Of a stretch of DNA of 24,416 nucleotides, positions 1-5,717 are shown in pieces. Numbering within the stretch: position 1 is the first letter of the stretch; every line of letters begins with the position of its first letter. The DNA lies in the NCBI GenBank assembly GCA_964627125.1, contig CAZVJQ010000025.1, forward strand, positions 1 through 24,416, given 5' to 3'. The position numbers were made by a program, and so were the translations under genes. Below the pieces are notes generated by a model. It saw only the letters and a list, made by a program, of their open reading frames with translations, was not told the origin of the DNA and searched no databases. The stretch comes from Fastidiosipila sp964627125 (lineage in GTDB: Bacteria; Bacillota; Clostridia; Saccharofermentanales; Fastidiosipilaceae).

Positions 1-24
1 TTTCTTATTTTTATTTATATTTCA

Positions 25-1638
25 TTAATCTTTTATATCTTCATTTTCAATGTCTTCTACAAGATCTTCATCGTAGTCGAAGTCATCTTCTTCGTCATTC
101 TCTTCATCATCCTTCTGAGCAAAGAATTCTTTTCTCTTTCTTTCTCTTTCCTCTTCAGCTTGACGCTTCTCTTCTTCTTCTCTCTCTTTCTCATCTTCTA
201 GATATTGACGTAGAGATTTTAGAATCTTAATTTCTACTTGATCAATTCTCTTCTCATCCATAGATAGAACTTTAAGAGTCATATTTTTGTAGCTAACTTC
301 TGCTTGCTCATCTTCGTCAGGAATTCTTCCTAGAACACTTAAGATTAAACCAGCGATTGTATCGTAATCGTTGTCATCATCATCTTCCTCTGGGAAGTAT
401 GCTTGAGCAAGGACCTTATCTACTTCTTCTGGACTTAACATACCACTAAGTCTGTAAGTATTCTTACCTACCTTAGTTATACCGAAGTCTTCTTCATCAT
501 ACTCATCTTGGATATTACCAACAATCTCTTCAAGTAGGTCCTCAATAGTAACAATACCAGCTGTACCACCATACTCATCTATTACAACTGCAACTGAGAC
601 TCTATCTCTTTGCATCTCTTGTAACAGTTCGTTGGTTCTCTTACTTTCAGGTACCCAATAAGGATCTCTAATTATTTCTTCAAATACAAAATTATCTGAT
701 GCTGTTTCTCTCTTACCGTTGTAGTGATTTACTGCTAAATAAGAGAATAGGTCTTTAAGGTGAAGCACACCAACAACATTATCAATGTCATCTTCATAAA
801 CAGGTAATCTACTGTACCTGGATGAAAGAACTTCTTGAATTACTTCTTCCAATGTCCACTCTATGTCTAAGGCAAATACCTTAGTTCTATGTGTCATTAT
901 TTCAGATACTTCTTTATCGTCAAACTCAAAGATATTGACAATCATCTGACTCTCTATATCTTCTATACTACCGACTCTCTTACCTTGATCCAGTAGCATT
1001 CTAATTTCTTCTTCTGAGGCCAATGCCTGGTTAGCTTCAACATCTACTCTGAAGAGTTTTAAGAATAAGTTTACTGTCCATGTAATAAGAATAGTAATAG
1101 GTTTGAATACAACTTCCATGAATCTAATGATTCTTACAACACCTAGAGCAAATTTCTCAGGGCTAGATAATGCTATTTGTTTTGGAATCATTTCACCAAA
1201 TACAATAGACATAAAGGAAGTTATTAATGTAACTAAAACTAAAGATAAAGAATAGACAAAATCTGAAGGACCGCCAGGCTGTATTAATAGAGCTAAACGC
1301 CCAGCGAAGCTCTCACCTGCAACAGAACTCGATAGGAATCCGGCAAAGGTAATACCAACTTGAATTGTTGAAAGGAAATTACCTGAATCCTCTATATATC
1401 TTGTTAATAATCTAGCAGCTGAATTACCTTCCTCGGCTAAATTACGTATTCTGTTGTCATTTGATGACACAACAGCCATCTCGGAGGCTGCAAAAAATCC
1501 GTTTACTAAAAGAAGTATGGCAACAACTAAAAATTGCCCCCAAATATTCCCACCATCTGCGGCACTAGCCGCCTGCAACTCTACATTTTCCAATGCAGGT
1601 ACTAAATTACTGAAGCTGCACAACCAGCTATCATCCAT
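25..1638 (-). CDS. CNNM/CBS-domain CorC-HlyC family membrane protein
   Basis: This 537-residue protein belongs to the CorC/HlyC (CNNM, 'hemolysin-related') family, whose members are linked to magnesium or other divalent cation handling at the cytoplasmic membrane. From N to C terminus it shows a DUF21/CNNM membrane domain (hydrophobic segments around residues 32-55, 95-110, 128-150 and 170-195, with the GEMIPK motif), a CBS pair (IMTHRTKV through VVIDEYGGTAGIVTIEDLLEEIVG, roughly 245-385) and a CorC_HlyC domain (roughly 390-475). The last 65 or so residues are an extremely charged Glu/Lys/Arg then Asp/Glu tail, which is not part of the family core. The ATG is preceded by GGAGGA at good spacing. 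The 5' leader is long and may be structured (see the entry at 1741-1860). The family is certain; the transported ion is not. Confidence 0.9.
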   Translation of the reverse strand: MDDSWLCSFSNLVPALENVELQAASAADGGNIWGQFLVVAILLLVNGFFAASEMAVVSSNDNRIRNLAEEGNSAARLLTRYIEDSGNFLSTIQVGITFAGFLSSSVAGESFAGRLALLIQPGGPSDFVYSLSLVLVTLITSFMSIVFGEMIPKQIALSSPEKFALGVVRIIRFMEVVFKPITILITWTVNLFLKLFRVDVEANQALASEEEIRMLLDQGKRVGSIEDIESQMIVNIFEFDDKEVSEIMTHRTKVFALDIEWTLEEVIQEVLSSRYSRLPVYEDDIDNVVGVLHLKDLFSYLAVNHYNGKRETASDNFVFEEIIRDPYWVPESKRTNELLQEMQRDRVSVAVVIDEYGGTAGIVTIEDLLEEIVGNIQDEYDEEDFGITKVGKNTYRLSGMLSPEEVDKVLAQAYFPEEDDDDNDYDTIAGLILSVLGRIPDEDEQAEVSYKNMTLKVLSMDEKRIDQVEIKILKSLRQYLEDEKEREEEEKRQAEEERERKRKEFFAQKDDEENDEEDDFDYDEDLVEDIENEDIKD

Positions 1639-1740
1639 TTATGATTATCCTCCATCCACGCTCCTCGTTGCGTCCGTATACATCTAATTGACTCATCCAA
1701 GAATCTTTTGATCTGAATAGAATTGATCTATTCGTATACC

Positions 1741-1860
1741 ACGGTGCGAGGTCACGCCCATTACTTTTCTAAATATTTTTTCTATGTAATGGTGATAAAA
1801 TAAATGCACCTAGAGCTGTAACCATACACTTAAATGTATTTTAGTTACTACTCCTCAGCC
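1741..1860 (-). ncRNA. Possible structured leader RNA of the CNNM/CorC gene
   Basis: Read on the minus strand, about 100-220 nt before the CorC-type start, several helices can be drawn. CCATTAC/GTAATGG (1758-1764 with 1786-1792) extends by TCA/TGA around a 2-nt bulge. GTAAC/GTTAC (1818-1822 with 1844-1848) encloses an ATACA/TGTAT hairpin. GAGG/CCTC (1748-1751 with 1853-1856) closes the domain. GGTGC/GCACC (1743-1747 with 1806-1810) is a competing or pseudoknotted pairing. The 5' side carries GAGGAGTAG and the 3' side GTGACC, which faintly recalls the yybP-ykoY manganese riboswitch, but the inner conserved sequences of that class are not evident. No known riboswitch class is assigned. Confidence 0.25.
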
Positions 1861-2075
1861 TATATCGTAAAACGATAATACCTATTTTATAAGCATACAT
1901 GCCTATTTAGCAAGCCCTAATTAGTAAAATTTACAAATGCATGTTTAGCAGGAATAGAAGTTGATTCTAAAAAATTTATATTTATTTTTTACTATGATCG
2001 TTACCTGGGAGTAAATCATTAAATATTGAATTTATATTTGTTGACAAGAGCAAGATTTTTGCTAATATTTATTCA

Positions 2076-2104
2076 ATGAATTCGAATTTGTTTTAGGAAT
2101 TCAT
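2076..2104. repeat. 8-bp inverted repeat ATGAATTC / GAATTCAT
   Basis: Two perfectly complementary 8-bp arms at 2076-2083 and 2097-2104 are separated by 13 bp in noncoding DNA. There is no adjacent T-run, so it does not read as an intrinsic terminator. It could be an operator or a chance hairpin in AT-rich DNA. Confidence 0.4.
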
Positions 2105-2387
2105 ATTCACTTATTCTTCTGCTCAAAAGAGTTGTTTAAATCTTCATTACCAATCGATTTGTCTGTTAATTAGCATTAGTTACCAACTAAATTTTATTGT
2201 TTACCCATACCAATACTAGCTTTACGTTGAAAGTCGTTAAGGGTTTATTCAACACGTTGCCAATAACAATTGTAGGTTGACAAAGAGTTTTTGCAAGTTA
2301 AACTCCAAAAGTAATTACTAATATCTCTGATTTTAATAGGTCTTTTATATACTCCATGTATTTTTATTAAGCGAAATTCATTACAGC

Positions 2388-2786
2388 TTAATTTTCTATG
2401 TTAGATTCATTATCATTTTTTAAGTCCAAATTCTTATTTATTCTCGAATTTATGAAATAGACTAGATAAGCAAATAAGAAGTACTTAATAGTTAATATAA
2501 GAATCATTAGGAAAAATGATGGCCAATGCATGTAAACATTTCTAATACTTTGAATTGGATCATCAATTGTAGTAAGTGGATAGATATTCTCAACGCGTAA
2601 ACCATCACCATAATACTCAGAAATTTCACCACCATGTGCTACATAAACCACATTTATTGGGCTTCCACTTAATTCAGCAAATCTTCTACTTCTTAAATGA
2701 GTATATACTGCATCTATACTTGCAAGTAGTATTGCTAACGTTAATGCTATCAACAGAAAAGTTCTCTTTTTGCTAATTTTTCTCAT
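2388..2786 (-). CDS. Small two-helix membrane protein, function unknown
   Basis: I do not recognise this 132-residue protein. It begins with a basic N-terminus (MRKISKKR) followed by a hydrophobic segment at about residues 9-27, then an extracytoplasmic-looking loop of about 55 residues with no obvious motif. A second long hydrophobic stretch follows (about 88-112, FFLMILILTIKYFLFAYLVYFI), and the tail is polar and Asn/Asp-rich. The reading frame can be opened three bases further upstream with TTG at 2789, but ATG at 2786 has an AGAGG ribosome binding site 8 nt away and is the better start. It is divergent from the acetyltransferase gene, sharing a 157-bp intergenic region. The tail could face the cytoplasm with both ends inside. 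No partner is evident. Confidence 0.65.
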   Translation of the reverse strand: MRKISKKRTFLLIALTLAILLASIDAVYTHLRSRRFAELSGSPINVVYVAHGGEISEYYGDGLRVENIYPLTTIDDPIQSIRNVYMHWPSFFLMILILTIKYFLFAYLVYFINSRINKNLDLKNDNESNIEN

Positions 2787-2828
2787 CAAAATAACCTCTT
2801 CATTATTATCTATAGTTTTAGCTCTGTA

Positions 2829-2856
2829 TTAACATTCTTTAAGTACCTTATATACT
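2829..2856 (+). promoter_or_regulatory. Candidate promoter of the acetyltransferase gene
   Basis: TTAACA (2829-2834) and TATACT (2851-2856) are spaced by 16 bp upstream of the acetyltransferase. The region is AT-rich, so chance matches are likely. The transcript would have a leader of about 80 nt. Confidence 0.3.
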
Positions 2857-2943
2857 TCTATTATATAAAATACATATTAGAGACAGTCAAATAACTATAA
2901 AATATAAGTTAATAAAGAAATTACTTAAACTAAGGGAGTAAAC

Positions 2944-3510
2944 ATGATTAATGAATTATTAGAACATTTAAATAATGGTAAGCCATTAATAGCTGGTAGT
3001 GAACTTAAAGATCTAATGAGTGAAATATCTGCTGAAACAAGAAAAATACTAGGTGAAGCTAATACTGGTACATATCTAGATGAATTAGAGATGCGAGATG
3101 AAGTAGAAAATATACTAAATAAGAATATTCCTGATACAGTAAGAATCTGGCAGCCATTTTACATGGATTTTGGTAAGAATATTAATTTTGGAGAAAATGT
3201 CTTTATTAATGCTAATGTCCATATGCAAGATCAAGGTGGAATAGACATTGGTAGCAATGTTTTTATTGGTCATCAAACTGTATTAGCAACTCTAGATCAT
3301 GGAATTAATCCAGATAATAGAGGAAATCTACATCCAGGTAAGATAATCATTGAAGATAATGTCTGGATAGGAGCAAATGTACTTATTACTAAAGGTGTTA
3401 CTGTAGGACATGGATCTATAGTTGCAGGAGGAAGCGTAGTTGTAAAAGATGTTCCATCAATGACAATTGTAGGTGGTAATCCTGCGAAAGTTATAAAATC
3501 CATTGATTAG
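2944..3510 (+). CDS. Maltose/galactoside-type O-acetyltransferase (left-handed beta-helix)
   Basis: The 188-residue protein has the length and layout of the sugar O-acetyltransferase family (Maa/LacA/NodL type), soluble enzymes that move acetyl from acetyl-CoA to a sugar hydroxyl. An N-terminal helical cap (about 1-60) precedes hexapeptide repeats forming a left-handed beta-helix (INFGENVFINANVHMQD, IDIGSNVFIGH, IIIEDNVWIGANVLITKGVTVG, SIVAGGSVVVKDVPSMTIVGGNPAKVI). His119 in LDHGINP sits where the catalytic histidine of the family lies. The C-terminal GGNPAKVIK is the typical acetyl-CoA-binding end. The ATG follows GGGAG at suitable spacing. The family is clear; the acceptor sugar cannot be told from sequence. 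No sugar-metabolism gene lies next to it, so context does not help. Confidence 0.92.
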   Translation: MINELLEHLNNGKPLIAGSELKDLMSEISAETRKILGEANTGTYLDELEMRDEVENILNKNIPDTVRIWQPFYMDFGKNINFGENVFINANVHMQDQGGIDIGSNVFIGHQTVLATLDHGINPDNRGNLHPGKIIIEDNVWIGANVLITKGVTVGHGSIVAGGSVVVKDVPSMTIVGGNPAKVIKSID

Positions 3511-3599
3511 TTATAGTTTGAAAATTATATATTACATTCAATTAAGCTACTAATATTCATTTAAATAATATTATTTTGATTAAACCTGTCATATAGCAA

Positions 3600-3771
3600 T
3601 TACCAATTCTTTACCAATAAGATTTCTAATCTGTTGACAACTGTTTGGTTGCTGTAATACTCTTATAAGCCTTTAAATCTGGCATTCTGCAAAATACATG
3701 GTGGAGATATATACTTATATTACCAATAATTTTTCTAATTCGTTACCAAACCATTGCCAAAACATTTGTAA
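3600..3771. repeat. Phased TTRNCAA boxes and a degenerate 30-bp direct repeat
   Basis: Seven boxes lie in noncoding DNA just upstream of the HTH coiled-coil gene: TTACCAA 3600, TTACCAA 3611, TTGACAA 3634, TTACCAA 3720, TTACCAA 3743, TTGCCAA 3754 and TTGTAA 3766. Spacings are 11, 23, 86, 23, 11 and 12 bp, close to whole helical turns. The segments 3611-3640 and 3720-3749 form a direct repeat with 24 of 30 positions identical, both starting TTACCAATAA and sharing TTTCTAAT in the middle. This is an iteron-like or operator-like arrangement. The last box coincides with the -35 element of the downstream gene. What binds here is not known. Confidence 0.6.
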
Positions 3772-3794
3772 TAGTTTAAAGAATAATCTATAAT
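3766..3794 (+). promoter_or_regulatory. Promoter of the HTH coiled-coil gene
   Basis: TTGTAA (3766-3771) and a perfect TATAAT (3789-3794) are separated by exactly 17 bp, giving a short leader of about 20-25 nt before the AGAGG ribosome binding site. The -35 element is itself one of the repeated boxes, so a protein bound to the array would compete with RNA polymerase. Confidence 0.65.
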
Positions 3795-3822
3795 AAATCT
3801 AATAAAATTAAGAGGTAAATAT

Positions 3823-4389
3823 ATGGGAAAAGAATTCTATTCAATTTTAGAAGTTGCTAATTTATTAGAAATTACTACTCAAGCAGTTTATAAACGTTTG
3901 CAACAAGATAAGGACAAATTAGATCCTCATGTAGAGATGGTTAGTAATAAAAAATCACTATCTATTGAAGGAATAAATGTTCTATGTGAACTTATGTCTA
4001 TTCCAAATCCACTAGAAGTGAAAGAAGAACCTGCAGAAGAAGATAATTCTTCTGATTTTGTTATTAAAGATAGTTCAGAATCTGCTAATGCAGATCTAGT
4101 TAATTATTTGAAGACAGATAATAGAAGATTACGTTCTGAAATCGATGAATTAAAGAATGAACTATCCCAAGCTAGAGCTCTTCGTGAAGATGATAAAAAA
4201 CATGCCTTAGAAGAGAGACGTGAACATGAGGAAGCTAGAAAAAGAACAGATACTCTTCTAATGCAAGCAATTATGAATCAAGAATCTATTAAGAAGATTG
4301 AAGAGAATCAAAATAAGCCTAATTTCTTTGAAAGAATCTTTGGAAAGAAATCTAAAGAAAGTTCTGATAGTAATTCAGAGAAAAACTAG
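3823..4389 (+). CDS. HTH plus coiled-coil protein, RacA- or DUF536-like
   Basis: The 188-residue protein begins with a MerR/excisionase-like helix-turn-helix (about residues 5-58, FYSILEVANLLEITTQAVYKRL). An acidic Ser/Asp linker (64-88) comes next, then a long highly charged coiled coil (about 90-165), and an aromatic-basic tail (FFERIFGKK, 168-176). This layout matches plasmid replication-associated DUF536 proteins of Firmicutes, and in size and order also RacA (about 184 residues), the Bacillus protein that anchors origin-proximal DNA at the cell pole. Its position beside parB and the origin favours a role in DNA organisation or segregation, but no sequence motif proves it. It has its own promoter overlapping a box array, and a downstream terminator. 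Alternatives are a plain transcription regulator or a plasmid remnant. DNA binding is likely; the function is unknown. Confidence 0.75.
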   Translation: MGKEFYSILEVANLLEITTQAVYKRLQQDKDKLDPHVEMVSNKKSLSIEGINVLCELMSIPNPLEVKEEPAEEDNSSDFVIKDSSESANADLVNYLKTDNRRLRSEIDELKNELSQARALREDDKKHALEERREHEEARKRTDTLLMQAIMNQESIKKIEENQNKPNFFERIFGKKSKESSDSNSEKN

Positions 4390-4790
4390 TTGGTAATATA
4401 CTTAATTTCTACTGCTTGGTAACGTCCTGAATAGCAGTACTAGGCGCACTTACAGGTTATTTTCAAACATTTAATTTTGATTGCAACAAACAGTATTTAC
4501 TAAACAGATTAAGCTGCTGATCTGTTATTTGATTAGCAGTTTTTTTATGTAATTTTACTTGCAATGATTTTTAATAATATATTACTCAAAATATTGAACA
4601 ACGATTCAACTTGATTACTTAATGGTTGGTAAGACATTTAAATGATTGTTTAAGTCAAGATATTACTATTGGTAATTTGTTTATTCCAGCTTGTAAACAG
4701 TTGTAATAGATTTACTTGCAACAGTGTTTATAATCAATCTAATCTGTTGTTAAATGGTTGTACAATTGTTTTAAACTCATTCTAAATAGT
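4390..4790. other. 401-bp noncoding stretch dense in TTRNCAA/TTGNYAA boxes
   Basis: This lies between the ends of two convergent genes and holds no ORF worth calling. Apart from the terminator at 4514-4546 it carries many variants of one short word: TTGGTAA at 4390, 4416, 4626 and 4669; TTGCAA at 4481, 4559 and 4716; TTGTAA at 4691 and 4701; TTGTTAA at 4747; and the palindrome TTGTACAA at 4758. Several neighbouring spacings are 10-11, 22 or 43 bp. A short ACTGCT/AGCAGT inverted repeat also occurs at about 4411-4437. Confidence 0.5.
4514..4546 (+). terminator. Rho-independent terminator of the HTH coiled-coil gene
   Basis: CTGCTGATC (4514-4522) pairs with GATTAGCAG (4531-4539), with one G-U pair and an 8-nt loop, and is followed by seven T residues (4540-4546). 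It is oriented for the plus-strand gene ending 125 bp upstream. Confidence 0.8.
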
Positions 4791-5615
4791 CTAGCTGTCT
4801 AAGATGTCTAATAGCCTCTCTATATCTTCTAGACTATAGAAATCAATGTTTATACTCCCCTTAGAAGATTTCCAATTTACTTTCACTTTCGTTGCAAACT
4901 TCTTACTTAACTCATCCTCAATTATTTGTAATTGCGTTTGTAGTTGTTGCAACTCTCTATCATTTTTACCAACTGCTTGATTATCATCATTACTCTTAGC
5001 TCGTTTAAAATCCTTGATTAAAGTTTCACTATCTCTAACAGATAGTTTTTTATCTACAATCTCGTTGGCAATATATAAAATATCTGTTTCATCATTTAAA
5101 CTTAATAATACTTTTGCATGACCTACAGAAATTCTATTGTTTCGTAATAACATTTGTACATCATCTGGTAAGTTTAGAAGTCTTAAACTATTACTTACAT
5201 TACTTCTACTCTTACCAATTCTTTCCGCTAGATCTTCATGAGAAAGATTATATTCATCTATTAGTTTTCTATATGCATGAGACTCCTCAAGAGGGTTTAA
5301 ATCATCACGTTGCAAGTTCTCTAGTAACGATTGCATCTGGTTGGTAAACCTTTCAACGTCTCTTACAATAGCCGGTATAGTCTCTTGTTTAGCTATTATC
5401 GACGCTCTCCAACGCCTCTCTCCTGCAATGATCATGTACTTATCATTGTCAATTGGTCTGACAATGATTGGTATTATTACTCCATTATTGGCAATAGACA
5501 CTGCCAACTCGTTTAGAGCCTCTTTGTCAAAATCTTTCCTAGGTTGTTCCTTATCAGGAATAATAGAAAAGAGATCTATATTCTCAATTACCTCATTACC
5601 AATATTGTCACTCAT
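4791..5615 (-). CDS. parB: Chromosome partition protein ParB (Spo0J type)
   Basis: ParB is a CTP-dependent DNA clamp that loads at parS and marks the origin region for segregation. From the start chosen here the protein has 274 residues: an N-terminal ParB/CTPase domain with GERRWR at 65-70, a helix-turn-helix (about 124-150, LAERIGKSRSNVSNSLRLL), a linker rich in charged residues and a C-terminal dimerisation domain. The Arg in GKSRSNV is the residue typical of parS-reading ParB rather than Noc. The frame stays open to an ATG at 5657, but that codon lies inside the parS site and has no ribosome binding site, whereas the ATG at 5615 follows AAGGTG. No ParA/Soj gene is adjacent, which is unusual. 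It lies downstream of gyrB with its own promoter. Confidence 0.93.
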   Translation of the reverse strand: MSDNIGNEVIENIDLFSIIPDKEQPRKDFDKEALNELAVSIANNGVIIPIIVRPIDNDKYMIIAGERRWRASIIAKQETIPAIVRDVERFTNQMQSLLENLQRDDLNPLEESHAYRKLIDEYNLSHEDLAERIGKSRSNVSNSLRLLNLPDDVQMLLRNNRISVGHAKVLLSLNDETDILYIANEIVDKKLSVRDSETLIKDFKRAKSNDDNQAVGKNDRELQQLQTQLQIIEDELSKKFATKVKVNWKSSKGSINIDFYSLEDIERLLDILDS

Positions 5616-5640
5616 TGCAAACACCTTTTCCCTATAAAAA

Positions 5641-5656
5641 AGTTCCACGTGGAACA
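5641..5656. promoter_or_regulatory. parS: parS centromere site
   Basis: AGTTCCACGTGGAACA contains a perfect 14-bp palindrome (GTTCCACGTGGAAC) matching the conserved bacterial parS consensus TGTTYCACGTGRAACA at all core positions. It sits in the parB leader, 26 bp before the start codon, so bound ParB should also affect parB expression. Confidence 0.93.
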
Positions 5657-5672
5657 TTTACACTACTATTTT

Positions 5673-5694
5673 AGTATAAATCCTAACGTGGAAC
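5673..5694 (-). promoter_or_regulatory. parB promoter -10 with an upstream parS half-site
   Basis: On the minus strand TATACT (complement of 5673-5678) is a good -10 element; no clear -35 is seen. ACGTGGAAC at 5686-5694 is a perfect right half of parS with a degenerate left half, about 45 bp from the full site, so the promoter is bracketed by a full parS and a half-site. Confidence 0.5.
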
Positions 5695-5717
5695 TAAAAA
5701 TTATATATCTAAATGTA

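Larger units (their letters stand above)
1639..2387. other. 749-bp noncoding stretch with TTRNCAA boxes and an inverted repeat
   Basis: No convincing gene is present on either strand. The right part (from about 1640 to 1860) is the leader of the minus-strand CorC-type gene, including a GAATAG/CTATTC hairpin at 1715-1733 flanked by two copies of the palindrome GTATAC (1676-1681, 1735-1740). The rest is AT-rich and holds TTGACAA at 2041, TTACCAA at 2147 and 2180, TTGCCAA at 2257, TTGACAA at 2277 and TTGCAA at 2291. A perfect inverted repeat, ATGAATTC (2076-2083) with GAATTCAT (2097-2104), lies in the middle. Confidence 0.5.

Noticed and set aside
1729..1765. T-box-like sequence on the plus strand (ATACCACGGTGCGAGGTCACGCCC)
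   Set aside because: The 3' half resembles a T-box antiterminator/terminator, but the essential GGGTGG half is missing and no plus-strand gene follows, so it is better explained as part of the minus-strand leader.
4411..4440. ACTGCT/AGCAGT inverted repeat as an additional terminator
   Set aside because: The stem is only 6 bp with a long loop and no T-run; the hairpin at 4514 is the real terminator.
4747..4765. TTGTTAAATGGTTGTACAA as a Rex operator
   Set aside because: The left half matches but the right half should be TTAACAA and is not; it fits better with the general box field.
3600..4765. CRISPR array
   Set aside because: The boxes are 7 bp with irregular multiples of about 11 bp, and there are no uniform repeats, unique spacers or cas genes.
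5616..5657. Longer ParB start at ATG 5657
   Set aside because: The codon lies within the parS palindrome, has no ribosome binding site, and the extra 14 residues do not look like a ParB N-terminus.
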